Notes: generated by a model not told the origin, from the letters alone. DNA of 64,000 nt from Apostichopus japonicus (GCF_037975245.1 NC_092576.1:16650111-16714110); one strand, 5' to 3'. Positions 29,082 to 41,228 are shown, counted from the stretch's first letter. A program made the numbers and translations.

Positions 29082-29385
29082 CTCTCTTAAAATGAGAGAC
29101 TGAAATTTCAGTCTAATCGACTGAAATTTCAGTCTAACGATGGATGGGATAAGGGATCAGACTACTTAGACTGAATTCCAGTCTGAAACGTAAAGACTGG
29201 TCAGTCTTAATTAGACTAAATACTCTTCAGTCTAATAGACTGAAAATCAAACCACTTTAGACTGAACAGTCAGCAGTTTAGACTGATTTATTGCAGCACC
29301 AGTCTTAATTAGATTGAATACTTTCAGTCTATTAGACTGATATCAGACTGAACAGTCAGTCCTTTAGACTGAATTATTACACATC
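29082..29385. repeat. Left subterminal GACTGA/TCAGTC repeat block
   Basis: More than ten copies of GACTGA or its inverse in 300 bp, often arranged as small palindromes such as GACTGAAATTTCAGTC (twice near 29098-29133) and TCAGTCTATTAGACTGA. Such clustered subterminal motifs are commonly transposase-binding sites (family knowledge for other DNA transposons); that role here is inference. Confidence 0.85.
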
Positions 29386-29956
29386 ACAGCTATACTGTCA
29401 ATCTTATAAACTGCAAATTCTGGATTGAACAAGCTTTTCTATTGATCCTCCGTCTTGGCTAAGTGCTGGAATTCTTCAATATAGATGCATTTAAGGTCAT
29501 CAAAGACAACATTCAATGATCTGTTAATGCAGGGGAATTTACTGAAAGGTGCTACTTCATGGAGTGACTTCGCCTTCACATCCAATCATATTAGGCTATA
29601 AAGACCAGAAAATCGTTGTGACAGTCACACACAAAGTACATTAAAAATGGTATTCCATCAAGAAATATAATTGTCAATATCCACCGAACAGTAATTTTAT
29701 TTCTACTAACACACTTATATATTCTTATATAATTTTCGTTATCATATTAAAAAAAAAAAAATCAAAACTACAATATTCTGAGGGATGTTCAACAAAACAT
29801 GTTATCTTTCCAACAAACGTTCAAATTATAAAGATACTTTACATAACAGTGACATATTTTCAGTTAAATATTAATCTGTCAAATTTAGGCTTGAATTGGG
29901 CCATCTAAAATGTTCTTTAATTTTTTTGAAAAGGATTAGGTGAGCTGAGAACAGAT

Positions 29957-30059
29957 CAGTGGTGTCGCCAATGGGTGGCCTGGGGAACCCCTCCCCCGAG
30001 AGGGAATTCACAAATAGACATATCACCAACCAAGATTCAAATGTCTGGCAACACCACTG
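29957..30059. mobile_element. 103-bp miniature inverted-repeat element nested in the 5-kb transposon
   Basis: Ends are CAGTGGTGTCGCCA and the inverse TGGCAACACCACTG (one mismatch in 14). The flanking octamers GAACAGAT and CAACAGAA match at 6 of 8, a degraded 8-bp target duplication. The CAGTGG-type terminus and 8-bp duplication suggest a hAT-type MITE. Confidence 0.6.
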
Positions 30060-31842
30060 CAACAGAAAGCACTTTAAATTCTTTGTATGTCACCACCAGG
30101 TGGTAATACCCTGGAATTCATTGACAACACAGCTGTAAATTGAGTCGTTATATACCCAGCTGATCCCATCTCCCGATCTCACTGAACTTTAAATTTTCCA
30201 CTGTAAAGGATATAGTAACTATACGATCCTGCCCTTACAAAAGGGATAGGATGGAAACACGAGGATAGTACAATTGATCTGGTACATTGCCTTTTTTCCA
30301 GTTGTGAATCATTAATGTATAGTAGCAACAATTTCTTAGAATGATTTCAAAAAATTTTCAGCAGGTTATTTATAAAATATTAGGAATGGTTAAACTATAT
30401 ATCAGTGCGGTCAACATTTAATACTTTGTGTTTCAATGATATAGATTGGCGATTGCTGAAAGTCATTATCCAGCACACACAAAGGAAAATATTACAAGCA
30501 GTTGACAGAATGGCAATAACTTCATAATGGCTATTAGATAAACATGAATTATTATATACTGCATTCACAATTTCATGATATGGCATTCATATAAAGCAAA
30601 TTTGTATGCAAAAACAGTACATGTGACTATTATACCACCCTCAATTATTTCTTAACTTTCTGATAGTAATCATATATAGTGATTGTGATTGTGATTTCAA
30701 TCAAATTTTTATAAATTATCTGACATGAATCATTTAATGTCGTCCTCTGAAAAAGAAATGTCACTCGAGAGTCGACTAAAAAATTGAAACAGTTTTGACT
30801 CATTACATCACTAAAATTAAAAAAAAAATGGGAGGAGGGGGGAATAATGAGGAAAGGATATTCTCAAATGGAATTTTCTACAGTTACTGACTTTATACTA
30901 ATCAGGTTACTTGCTTTTGATGGAACAAATTATGGAATATTGTGCACAATGAATAATATTAGCTTAATTAATTGCTTAATTAAATAAACCTTCAACATAG
31001 TGAGTGCAGTGAAATGTGGGAACATTAAAGTAAACATTAAAATAACATGCTCGAAAAATCATACAACAAAGTTTTTTAGGCAACTAGGTGTTTGTTTAAT
31101 TAGATTCATAATTAGATCAGTATCATTAAAAAACATTTTTAAAAACCAAAAATCAATTAAATATTTATTTCTGGAGCCCTCCCTATTTATATATAACTGT
31201 TGGTAAACTCCGGGTAATCAATTAAACGTTTTAGGGTATGTGTTAGTTACTCCTTAAAGGCATTAAAGACTTGTCCCAAACAGCATGCAGCCATCTGAAA
31301 AAGTTAACTTTCTGTTGCTTGCAAGTGATGTTTGTTCGTGTCACTACAAAAGACAGACAGTAATGAAACGTGATACCTTGATATCTTTAGCTGGACCTGA
31401 GATGTTCATCCCTGTATCGTTTATACACTGTCATGTGGGTATTGACCGCAGCTGTATGTACTGACTGTACACTAGTGTCTAATTAAAGACGGTAGCAAGC
31501 TGTGTTTGTATTTTCTGGGATCGATGGCAGTGTCTAACACTTCTGTTACACCTCATTCGAAACTAGGTCAGATTACAGGCATTAGACGTTCTTTTTGCGC
31601 GAGTCTTCACACCCTTTTAAAGCTACTCCATGCTGACACACGTGGTTCCGGACTACAGAGCAATAAAAAAGTAACATTCACTCCTTGAAGTAACTCCATG
31701 CTGGCTGCCCTTATAGATGTAGTAAGGATACGGACGAGAGACTTCACTTCTGTTGGTTGCAAAATTCCATACACCATGGAAGCATGGAACTCACAAAACT
31801 AGTGTTGTAGAGGGGGAGCATAGTCTATGTTAAATGTATGTT

Positions 31843-31989
31843 CTACACATCTGTCCCTGCTGGAATGGCCAGTTTATCTGCCACAATGAAGAATTGTTTG
31901 GGGTTCAATTCTGGTCCGAGAGATAGGATGAAAGGCTGCAAATATTGTCCTTGTCTGCCCTGTGCTGCGCTCTCAATATCTGTGCCCTC
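31843..31989 (-). CDS. Candidate transposon-encoded exon (C-terminal, possibly decayed)
   Basis: On the minus strand a plausible acceptor (CTTCACCAAACAG) at 31990-31991 precedes 48 codons and a TAG stop. The translation contains QYLQPFILSLGPELNPKQFF, then IVADKLAIPAGTDV. This P-x-I-x-x-x-G-x-x-x-x-P-x-Q-x-F pattern resembles, from memory, the C-terminal region of uncharacterised proteins found in multicopy loci of fish and other animals. I cannot verify this. In those proteins more residues follow, so the early stop may be a mutation. Position and strand agree with the SAM-like exon at 33612-33681, which would be exon 1 of the same gene. Confidence 0.42.
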   Translation of the reverse strand, partial: EGTDIESAAQGRQGQYLQPFILSLGPELNPKQFFIVADKLAIPAGTDV

Positions 31990-32614
31990 CTGTTTGGTGA
32001 AGATAATAATAAATGTGATAAAGGACAAGCAATATGGTATAAATGAAAACATTCTAAAAAAAAGATATGTTGAGAGGTAGAGTTCTATGTGGACTAGACT
32101 AGAATAATATTTAGGAGATGATGGAGAAACAAGAACATGACTGGCATTGTACGAAGGAGATATATCAATTCACGATAGGCAGCAATATGTCATCCATGGC
32201 GGGCGAGGTGTGTTATGTGAAGGTGGATTCAAATTCAACCTAACATTTATGGGTTATCATGTTGATTTTGGCAGGTACATGGTTACCAAGCAAGGTTTGT
32301 TATTAGTTGTTTTCAGAAATTTCTCTTTTTAAGGATAAATTGTTCATGACATCTCCTGATTCCATTACATCAGCATAGAAAACCAGTGAACAAGGAATAT
32401 GATTTACATTTTAGCCTACTGATTTCACTAATATGTCTATTTGCTTGTAAAAGAAACTGATTTCATAAGATTAGTGAATGGTAATATTACTGTAAAATCT
32501 TATAATAAAGACTGATGGCCCACTATATGTTTAACAAAATAACAAAAGCATACCAATTCTTTTCCAGTTTCCACATGATTTAAATACAATGGTAATGGTT
32601 TAACAGAATCGTGT

Positions 32615-33450
32615 TAGCTTCATGCTGTAATGGCTGTAGCAGTAACTACATTTTTTTTTCTTCAAATAATTAAGGGTGCTTACAATCTATGCATAATAGT
32701 ACTGTGTTTTGCAATTTCTTGAGCATTATAATATTCAAGTATTTGTTATTAGGTAAACCTATCCTAGATTCATTTGGGACGATCGAGTACATATTGCAGT
32801 TCTGACAAGCGTGCTTATTCACCCGACGAATGGGTACATATGCAGGACAGGCGGGCTAATTTGCCCGACGATCTGGTACCGTGATAGCTTCATGCTGTAT
32901 TGGCTGTAGCAGTAACTACATTTTTCAAATAATTCAGGGTGCTTACAATCTATGCATAATAGTACTGTTTTGCAATTTCTTGAGCATTATTATGTTCAAG
33001 TATTTGTAATTAGGTTAACCTAGCCTAGATTCATTTGGGACGATCGAGTACATATTGCAGTCCTAACAAGCGTGCTTATTCGCCCGACGAATGGGTACAT
33101 ATGCAGGCCAGGCGGGCTAATTTGCCCGACGATCTGGTACCGTGATAGCTTCATGCTGTATTGGCAGTAGCAGTAACTACATTTTTCAAATAATTAAGGG
33201 TGCTTACAATCTATGCATAATAGTACTGTGTTTTGCAATTTCTTCAGCATTATTATGGTCAAGTATTTGTTATGAGGTTAACCTAGCCTAGGCCTAGGCT
33301 AGATTCATTTTGTGACGATCGAGTACATATTGCAGAACAAGCGTGCTTATTCGCCCTATGATCGGGTTCATATGCAGGACAGGCGGTCTGATTTGCCCGA
33401 CGATCGGGTACATATGCAGGACAGGCGTGCTTATTCGCTCGACGATCGTG
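32615..33450. repeat. Tandem repeat, three ~261-270-bp units, with inner ~48-bp sub-repeat
   Basis: Unit anchors TAGCTTCATGCTGTA lie at 32615, 32885 and 33146 (spacing 270 and 261). Each unit ends in copies of a ~48-bp motif built on CGATCGGGTACATATGCAGG and CAGGCGTGCTTATTCGCCCG; the third unit has more of them. The minus-strand ORF 33283-33483 (RRANKHACPAY repeated) is only a translation of the 48-bp sub-repeat, which is a multiple of three. Confidence 0.85.
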
Positions 33451-33611
33451 TAAATAGGCCCCACCAATTATAACAATAGCCAAGGCCCTATTTGCTATAG
33501 TACAGCCTAGCTAGGCCTACCTCGCGCGCAAGCCTAGAATAACTAACGTTACGAACTGCCAAGCTTTTATTCTTTATTAATTGGAAAACAACAAAAAACA
33601 TACATACATAC

Positions 33612-33681
33612 CCTCGAACACTGTTATCACTTCTTCGTGGAAACCTTTATTTGTAAGAAAAGTTCTTAAAGACTCAGCCAT
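33612..33681 (-). CDS. Candidate first exon of the 5-kb element's gene: SAM-like N-terminus
   Basis: On the minus strand ATG (33681-33679) opens MAESLRTFLTNKGFHEEVIT followed by VFE, and the exon ends GAGG/GTATGT in phase 1 after 70 nt. It lies about 440 bp inside the right terminus, transcribed inwards. The pattern (hydrophobic-x-L-x-x-x-GF-x-x-E-x-I) resembles the first helices of a SAM domain, a protein-protein interaction fold. A very similar exon, also phase 1 and also just inside a CTCT..AGAG terminus, is at 44646-44709. The following exons are not securely identified apart from the candidate at 31843-31989. Confidence 0.45.
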
Positions 33682-33969
33682 TGCTAATTTATAACCTTTA
33701 CTCTAGTTTAGACATACGGTCGTCTGTCTCGTTCATGCCTAGCTGTGTGTACGTCGTGCGTACGTACAGTATAGCGAGTACCTGGCTAAGCGAAGAATAT
33801 AGTAGTACATATGTACACAAATTGTAGCGCTCGTTGTCACTTATTTTTGTGGGGCGTATTTGCAAGTTTTCGGATGACGTAGGCGCATTTCTATTCTCTG
33901 ATTGGATACATTTTTCAGTGGAATACAGAGACTGAAAATGGTAAGATGCCATGCCACATGTGATTAGCT

Positions 33970-34125
33970 GATTGGTTAATACAGTCAGTCCAAAACAGCG
34001 ACTGAACGGTGTAACTGATAATATAGTCTAAGTAGGTGTTTCTCAGTCTAAGCTCAGTGTATAACACTGAAAAAAATTTCAGTCTCACAGAAGACTGAAT
34101 TCTTCAGTCTATCATTTTAAGAGAG
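33970..34125. repeat. Right subterminal GACTGA/TCAGTC repeat block
   Basis: Copies of TCAGTC and GACTGA at spacing of 10-40 bp up to the right terminus. Mirrors the left block. Confidence 0.8.
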
Positions 34126-34390
34126 TAGTTACATGTAGGTTACTCGCAACATTGATCCGATCTCTGTTTATTATTTGTAATCTCACTCACACCAAGGGAA
34201 ATTCCTACTTTTACTCGTACCAATGTTGTTTAACTACTATAAAACAAGTCTGATCTATGTTTAGAATTTGTAATCTTACTCATACCTAGAAAAAACTCTA
34301 CTTGTATCCGCAGTCACGTTGTTGTACTCGTTAAATATAAATCTGATCTCTGTTGATTTTTTTGTAATCGTACTCATACCGAATCAAACC
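34126..34390 (-). repeat. Right part of the split ~95-bp repeat copy (reverse orientation)
   Basis: Continues the repeat broken at 29081: GTTACATGTAGGTTACTCGC, then repeated units with GTAATCTCACTCACACC, GTAATCTTACTCATACC and GTAATCGTACTCATACC. About three units. Confidence 0.85.
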
Positions 34391-36890
34391 AACCTTAGTT
34401 TAATACGTTAATGCGAGAAATTAACACTACAACACAAATGAAGAGCTGGTACATGTAATCAACTGTGAATAAATACTCGTATAGATGGCCTTCTTTTGTG
34501 TACTCGGGGTCACCTTTTTGTCGTTACATTGACTCTACCCAGGCTTTCCAAAGAAATATCAGAAAATGGCGTACGCAAACATTTGTCTCGTTATCTATAA
34601 AAAAAATAATAATATGCACATTTGTATGTGCTAATGACATAACAAAATACGGTATGTCAGGTGATTGTATTCTTAAAAAAATGGTCGAATGATGGCGTTA
34701 GCAATCAGTTGATAGTACAGTTCTTGATGATAATAGTGATTAACATCTCGTCTTCTTGGTTGCAAAGTTACGCGATGATGCAATGCAAACTCTTTGGGAG
34801 AAAGGAGAGAGAGAGACAAAGTAAGACTCAGTCAGGTAAATTATTCAATCTGTAGTAAGATTTTAGCAAACCTTCATCAGCGGTAAAAAATTAAAAAAAA
34901 ATCTTAGTACGGGAACACAGATCTTACTCGCACAATATGGCTTATTTGATAAAGTAATTGCCATTATTTTCTCTCCACACCCGCCATTCAAATGATTTTT
35001 TCTCTCACATCACACAACGAGAGTGGGTATGGCTTGGTCAGGAACCCGGTGGCAAAAGAGCATGTGAGATAAATTCCGGAAGTAAAGTTCTCTTTCTTAG
35101 CTACTGGTCTCTTCCCGGGAATGTGGGATAATTAGGTCTGGGGCAGCCTCCCAATTATGTTTAAGTATCATAGCTTCCTTTCTGAATATTTTGCTTGTCT
35201 GCCTATTATTATTACAACATTACTTAAAAAAAAAGGAATGGTCTGATTTGTGAAAAAAAAAGGTTTTATTTTTTTGCTATCCTGCAGGAGCCGATCAGGC
35301 ATCGATCAGGCATGACACTCTTTGATCATCCACCCGGCTGATTATCTGTTATATTAACAAACTTGCCACGTTTCACTGTTATATACAACCGATACATTAA
35401 TGCAGTACACCACCGACCAACTGATACTGGAAATGGACGTGACGTCATTTCTGTCGTAAATCATTCACGATGAAGGTCTTTGACACCATTATTCAAGAAA
35501 CTGAGTTGTACACACTAAATGACTGATTAACGCACACCCTTTGCCTACTGACAAAGATTTAAATACGTTCAATCTACATTTTCTTACTCTTATTAAAGAA
35601 TCAAGTTAAGAGATATCAAATTTATACATCCAATTATTCACATAACAAACATATTACAATGTACACATGCAGGGTGTACTTTATTGTTTAATATGTTTCG
35701 ATAGTGATAGACTAAGTTCAACATTTCCCCGACTGATTTAAGTTAGGAGCTCAACTCTTATTAAAGGGCATAGGGCGAATGAACAATGTTATAAAAAAGG
35801 ATGTTTCCATATGGCCATTGAAACCGACTGCTTTGTGAGGATCTTGTGATCCTTCCCGGATTTATTCAGATATCAAATGATACATTCTGAGGCATAGTTA
35901 AATTACTTTCAGGTTCTAATGTTCTCGGCGTCTGTCGTCCATTATACGTGACGTATTATATATAAACTTGAACAATTCCTCAACGGTGTGTGACGGGACT
36001 TAATTGTACTGTATTATCCAATTCATTTTTAATATTAGTTATGGTTTTCCTGTATTGTGGTCCTAAATGTAACAGTGAAAACCAATGAGCACCATTATTT
36101 TCCATATTTTCCATATTTGACTTCAATCATTTTTTTGGAACCAGATAATAATAATTTCAAATTTTAATTTATTAGCAACGGAACTAGCTATATAAAAGCA
36201 AGTGTGTCATCAATGTTTGCCTGTTAACTTATTTTTGTGTTATTTGTAGTCGTCGCTATCCCGTAAAATCCTGAAAGTTCTCAACTAGTTGAGTTGCAAG
36301 ATCTACCTACAGTTATTCATTATGTTAGTTCTGTGCAAGGTTGTTGAAAATGAGTTATATTAATCATTAGAAAAAATCTGAACCCGACTCGAATTTAACT
36401 TATTTTCGGGTTTCATATTTACATACAATGCAGTTTACGTCGAGGTCAAGTTGCAAACGTGGCGAATCCCTGCCGTAATTTACTTTTCATCGGTATTGCA
36501 ACATCGTTGATTATATGCAAATTACCCGCATTGCGTTTCACTTTACTTCGCCACATCTCCTCAGTATAAGAGACATTTACACGGTGAAGTCCAATCCAGT
36601 TAGCTTTGTTCGGTACCACTTATCCTGGTCTACTTGTAGTGTGACATGACACTGCTGTTTTGGGATTCACATTTCTTGTAAATACTTACAGTCAGCCTAG
36701 AAGCTTGAGCCTCACTCAACGGATTAAATCGGTATAAACTAAAGGTAGGCCTATTGTTGACTTTTTTGTTCCTATAGCAAAACCAAACAGGTGTACACTC
36801 ACTGGCGCTCCCAACGTACTGTTTGACTCTTTGAACAGAATAACATTCTTGAATAAGTAATGCATAGTCTCATTAATTTACATGAATACA
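34391..36890. other. Gene-free stretch
   Basis: AT-rich, no supported gene. A short GC-richer block lies at 35020-35170. Short ORFs show no motif. Confidence 0.45.
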
Positions 36891-36891
36891 C

Positions 36892-38040
36892 TTAATCATC
36901 ATTTCCAGACGTGAACCATATTCCATTGTTATACCAATCAATATTTACATTGGAAGATTCATTTCTTTGGCACCCGGACCTTCTCCACTCCTTCTGGCTA
37001 CAACTGATTAAGCCCCAGCAAATAGTAAATGGCATAGAATATATATGAAATTTACCTTTAAAGCGATTGTACGTTAGAGGCTTACGCTCGTTGACAAAAA
37101 GATCAATTACGGCCTTCATATTTTTATTAAACAAATGATCATAATTTAAAGTACTGTTGTTAATAAGAATGAAGGAGTTGTTCCACATCATTTGGTTTCC
37201 AAAACTTTCCTTCGGAGGTCAAAAGGACCAGCCACAAACAATTTGCCTCACAAATTATTTTCTTTATGTTGATTACATCGTTCTTAGAATTCTTGCCGTA
37301 AGAGTTCAAGTGAATATCGAAAAAGAAAACCGTCAATGGGCCTTTATTATCATTGCAATTTGTTCTAATCTATGTACACTTTAATCAGTTTATAAAGCTG
37401 TGGACGTGGGTAACCTTTAGCTATCCGTCGCTAATCTAATCAATAATAACTGAACGTTTAGTTTTTTCGTGATTACCCGACCAAGCAAAGTCAAAGATGA
37501 CTTTTTCTAATAACCTCTCTAGGAGTCTGGAGAGCTTAGGCACGTAGTTCAAGCGAAACAAGTCATTTACGTCCCATTAATTTATAGTACAAACGCAAGT
37601 TTCAGTCTTGTGAAGGATACGCAGAGTCTCGTCAATATATTTTTTGCTACCATCAAAGGAAAACGTAGTATCGTCGGAATATAGCCTAATTGTTACTTCC
37701 ATGTTGTTAATAGTGGTACCTTTAATTATATTATTATTCTGAATCCTAAAAAGCTAACATCTTAGCAACTAGAGTAAACAAGTACGGACTTAGAGGGTAG
37801 CCTTGCCTGAACCCTCTTTGAACAGGGAAGAAACCTGTAGAGTGCCCATAATTGCAAATACAAGCAGTTCTATTAGTATATAAGACTTTAACTCACTTTT
37901 TATAGCTACCGTTAAATTGGGAGTAGGAGAGTGTGCTATCAATAAAGTTTTATTCCAGTTTAAAAAAAAATATATCAAATTCTATTATAAATCTACCGAA
38001 TGGACTATATTCCTGCTTAATAAAATTAAAAGTTAAACTA
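36892..38040 (-). pseudogene. Decayed L1/Tx1-like LINE reverse transcriptase (fragment)
   Basis: Minus strand, read from high to low coordinates. GFRQGYPLSPYLFTLVAKML (RT motif near 37770-37830) is followed after a frameshift by IRLYSDDTTFSFDGSK (catalytic DD motif, near 37650-37690). After an internal stop and an apparent deletion come YVPKLSRLLERLLEKVIFDF and AWSG (near 37470-37550), LNSYGKN (near 37290), and WNNSFILINNSTL .. DLFVNERKPLTYNRFKGKF .. CWGLIS (37191-37000). Order and motifs fit the RT and C-terminal parts of L1-clade LINEs such as Tx1. Internal stops, at least one frameshift and missing sequence make it inactive; the 5' end is absent. Confidence 0.8.
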
Positions 38041-38589
38041 GGATTAATAAGAAATACAAACTCTACGACTTACGGTAGTCCCATGCGAGAATCAATTAGT
38101 TCCACCCCACCTTTTCAGTTAAAAAAGTACGACACCATATTGTGTCGCAAAAAAGGGCACACAAAGTGGCGACTGAATAGGATCAGCAAGAGCAAGAGCA
38201 AACAAACAGGAAACAGTCAACACTTTAATCGAAACTAAGAGAAGAACCTCGGTAAATGTTGAGCCGAACCGTGGGTGAAAGAGGCTTCTACTATTCAAAT
38301 TCAAAAGGTTTTACATTTACTTATCTCTAGCCGCATCCGCTAAAACGTAATATGATCCCCTGCTGGGACATCTCATTCACCTTCCCTGTTCATCTTCTCT
38401 TCTCCTTTAAATCCATTTTTTGTTAAATTGTTAATTATATAGTAGCTCTCAGATTCTAACGATTGTCTAGCATTTCGAAGAATAACAATTTGACAATGAC
38501 AACACATTATTTCTAGCAATTGTACACAGTACATAATTGATTGGCAAAGAAAGGTACAAAAAAAAAATAATCATGTTAATCGATATACA
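38041..38589. other. Spacer between the two LINE remnants
   Basis: No coding signal recognised. It may contain the unrecognised 5' part of the L1/Tx1-like copy or older sequence. Confidence 0.4.
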
Positions 38590-40250
38590 ATATTTAAGCT
38601 ATACAAATGCATTGAAAAGGAGAACAAAAAAGCGCAATGCTTATAGAATGTTTTCTCCATTTGAATGTAACAAATATATACATATACTGGAGAAAAATTG
38701 GTGAAAGGAAAAAAAAACTACAAAACAAAATTAAATAATATAAAACAAGAAAAGAAAAGAAAAGTGGGGGTAAAAAATTGTCGTAAATCAATACAGTAAA
38801 AACTGGAAGTAAGAAATTACTTTTGGCAAGTTAACACTATTTATTTTGTATCTATTTTGAAAATAGTTCAAGGTTGGGGCTTACTTAATTATAATATATA
38901 ATGAGTTCCAGAATCTAACTCTAGAAATGGAGATGGAAAACTGTTTTTCTCTTGTCCTCGCATAATTTACATAGAAATTATATTTAAATCGTTTAATTGA
39001 AATTAAGGAAATATAATTTTGTAGAGTTGAAGTTAAAACCATGTGAAAAACTTTGAACATAAAAACACCCGTGCTGATATCTATTATATGATGTAACTTT
39101 AATGCTCTTAATTTGAAAAAAAAAAGCTCAGAGGTATGGTCCCGAAGTTTAGCATGACAAACGATACGAATAGCCCTCTTATGTTTCAAAGAGGGAACTG
39201 TTGGTTTTATGTACTTCCCCATGCTTCAACGCAATAATTCAGGCAGGGGAGACAAATAGCAAATTTTAGAGATTTTCTTTGAAATATGAGTATCATGATC
39301 ATTCCAAGTAAGTTTATGGTCTTTAAATACACCAAGTAACGTTGCAATGTACACTCTTTCTATATCGGAATCAGTTATGGAGATGTTTAAATTATTTTCA
39401 CCTCTACGGTTGAGACTATCATAAACTTTGTTTTGTTTACGTTGAGAGATAATTTATTTAATGCAAACCATTCACTTAAATTATGAAGTTATTTGCTCAC
39501 CAAATTACATAAAACATTGATATCTTTATGACAACAGAAAATATTTGTGTCGTCTGCAAATAATACAAAATTCAAAATATTTGAAGCACTACAAATATCA
39601 ATTAAGTAGAGAATAAACAACTTGGATCCAAGGATTGGTCCTTGGGGTACCCCGCATGAGACATCAAGAAAACCGGACTTGGAATTCTTTATTTGGACAT
39701 ATTATTTTCTATTAGAGAGATAACTTGAGAGCCAGTCATGGCCTACACCACGGAAGCCATAATGATCCAGTTTCTTGAGTAAAATTTGGTGATCTATTGT
39801 ATCAACAGCCTTTTATAGATCTATAAATACCCCTACGGTTGATTTGCTATTGTCCAGAGATGATGTTATTTCTTCAAGCAAATGTAGTATAGCCATAGAT
39901 GAAGACCTGTCAGTCCTAAAACCGCATTCTGCAGGCTCTCTGCAGGAATCTTAAAAATTAACCTCTTTTCATCAATTTGTCGTTGTTTAGCTGCAGCTTT
40001 AGAATAGGCAATTGACACGGATCCTATAATAATTTTACATGCTTCCCATAGCAGGCTAGGGTTGTGATTGTGATGGTTACTGATTGTCTGCTCAATAGTG
40101 TCCTTGACTGAACTGATGTTATTTTGGTCTTCCAACAGCAAAATGTTAAGTTTCCAAACACCTTAATACCACAGGCATTACCAACGGCTGTTTCCATGGT
40201 TGTAAGGTACTTTATGCCATCTTGATTAAAAAACGAGATCAATAAATGAC
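38590..40250 (-). pseudogene. Decayed LINE (Jockey/CR1-group type) reverse transcriptase fragment
   Basis: Minus strand, in order: a linker segment SLLWEACKIIIGSVSIAYSK (about 39990-40060), then after a deletion and frameshift CGFRTDRSSSMAILHLLEEI (about 39860-39915), VGVFIDL-stop-KAVDTIDHQILLKK (stop at 39813-39815), SCGVPQGPILGSKLFILYLI (about 39600-39660), FVLFADDTNIF with the catalytic DD (about 39540-39575), and the C-terminal domain RAIRIVCHAKLRDHTSELFF .. FMFKVFHMV .. NFYVNYART .. VRFWNSL (38881-39222). Further in-frame stops are near 39702 and 39495. The AT-rich 3' region extends to about 38590; no clear target duplication. Dead, 5'-truncated and internally deleted. Confidence 0.85.
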
Positions 40251-41220
40251 GAAAGTAGAATAATTACATTTTCGAGGATATTTTTGTGGATGGTAACACG
40301 AAATGTTTAGCAATTCATATGCAGTCTTGGTAAAGAGTTATCATCTACAGACCCATTTGACTGCAAGCACGGCATTAAAACCCTCGCACGGTGTTAAATT
40401 TGTAATGTAAACAGGCAGCTCGGGGTTGACTCGGGCTCAGTGATGACCTATAACTTTCGTTGTTGACTTGTTACGTTCGTAATTTGTTCAGGAACGCAGC
40501 CACCAAATATGTAAGTAGAGACCGATAATTATGACGTGCGGGTATACTAGTAAATGGAGGGTGCTTGCATCCAAAAGTAGTTTGAATTTATTATCAGTGC
40601 TGGACATCAAAAGGCTTTTGGTTTCGCGGATTCTTTTCCTATTATGAAAAATCGCAATGCAGTTCGATGATCACTGGTGCTTACACCGAGCAAGGGGTCT
40701 AATGTAAACGGTCGTCGGTTGCGAAAGCCTGTCCTACTCAATTCAGATAGATCTACATACTGAACTTTTCCTTTTAGATGTTAAGAGTTCAAATGGTCAT
40801 ACTTAGTACAACTTCAACTAGGGCATCACAATTAAGCCTTCAAATGGGTCCCATCAGTGTATAGCGACATACAAGCAGTTGAACCATCTCTAGAAACATG
40901 TTATATCTGAAGAACGGTCGCCATGGTAGAAAATGCTGTCAGTACATCAAAATCACCGTTGACAGAGTAAATACAGGGATAGATTCGGTACAATTAGCAG
41001 TTGAACCGACTGAACAATTTCTAGTGCTTGTTCAAGACGAAATAAATGCATACTGCTATTGCAATGTCACCTTTGAGTGGGTACATACAGCGTTGGCAGA
41101 TTAAAGTTGAACCCACTAAACGACTTAAATGTTATCAAAAGCATTTTTACAGTCGTTTGCTGAGAGACACCTACGTAGGTGTTGTTTTCGTATATGTTGA
41201 TTATTCCTGATAAAGTATGA
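40251..41220. other. Intergenic stretch upstream of the Cys-loop receptor-like gene
   Basis: No gene seen. Contains a perfect 16-bp palindrome ACACCTACGTAGGTGT at 41167-41182, about 60 bp upstream of the TATA box, a possible but unproven regulatory site. Confidence 0.45.
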
Positions 41221-41228
41221 CACCAGCA

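Larger units (their letters stand above)
29082..34125. mobile_element. 5,044-bp DNA transposon with TIRs, TA target duplication and subterminal GACTGA repeats
   Basis: Termini are CTCTCTTAAAATGA at 29082-29095 and its inverse TCATTTTAAGAGAG at 34112-34125, flanked by TA at 29080-29081 and 34126-34127. The flanks join into one uninterrupted repeat: the relative at 4160-4600, read in reverse, has ACTACAACATAGTTGCATGT with a single TA. This shows directly that the insertion duplicated TA. Both ends hold many short motifs, TAGACTGA or GACTGA and the inverse TCAGTCTA, over ~300 bp on the left and ~150 bp on the right. Inside are a SAM-like first exon (33612-33681, minus), a second candidate exon (31843-31989, minus), a 261-270-bp tandem repeat and a nested small element. 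No DDE transposase motif was recognised, so the superfamily is open; TA duplication alone would allow Tc1/mariner or other groups. Confidence 0.88.

Noticed and set aside
33283-33483. Minus-strand ORF with repeated RRANKHACPAY
   Set aside because: Translation of the 48-bp sub-repeat within the transposon's tandem array.
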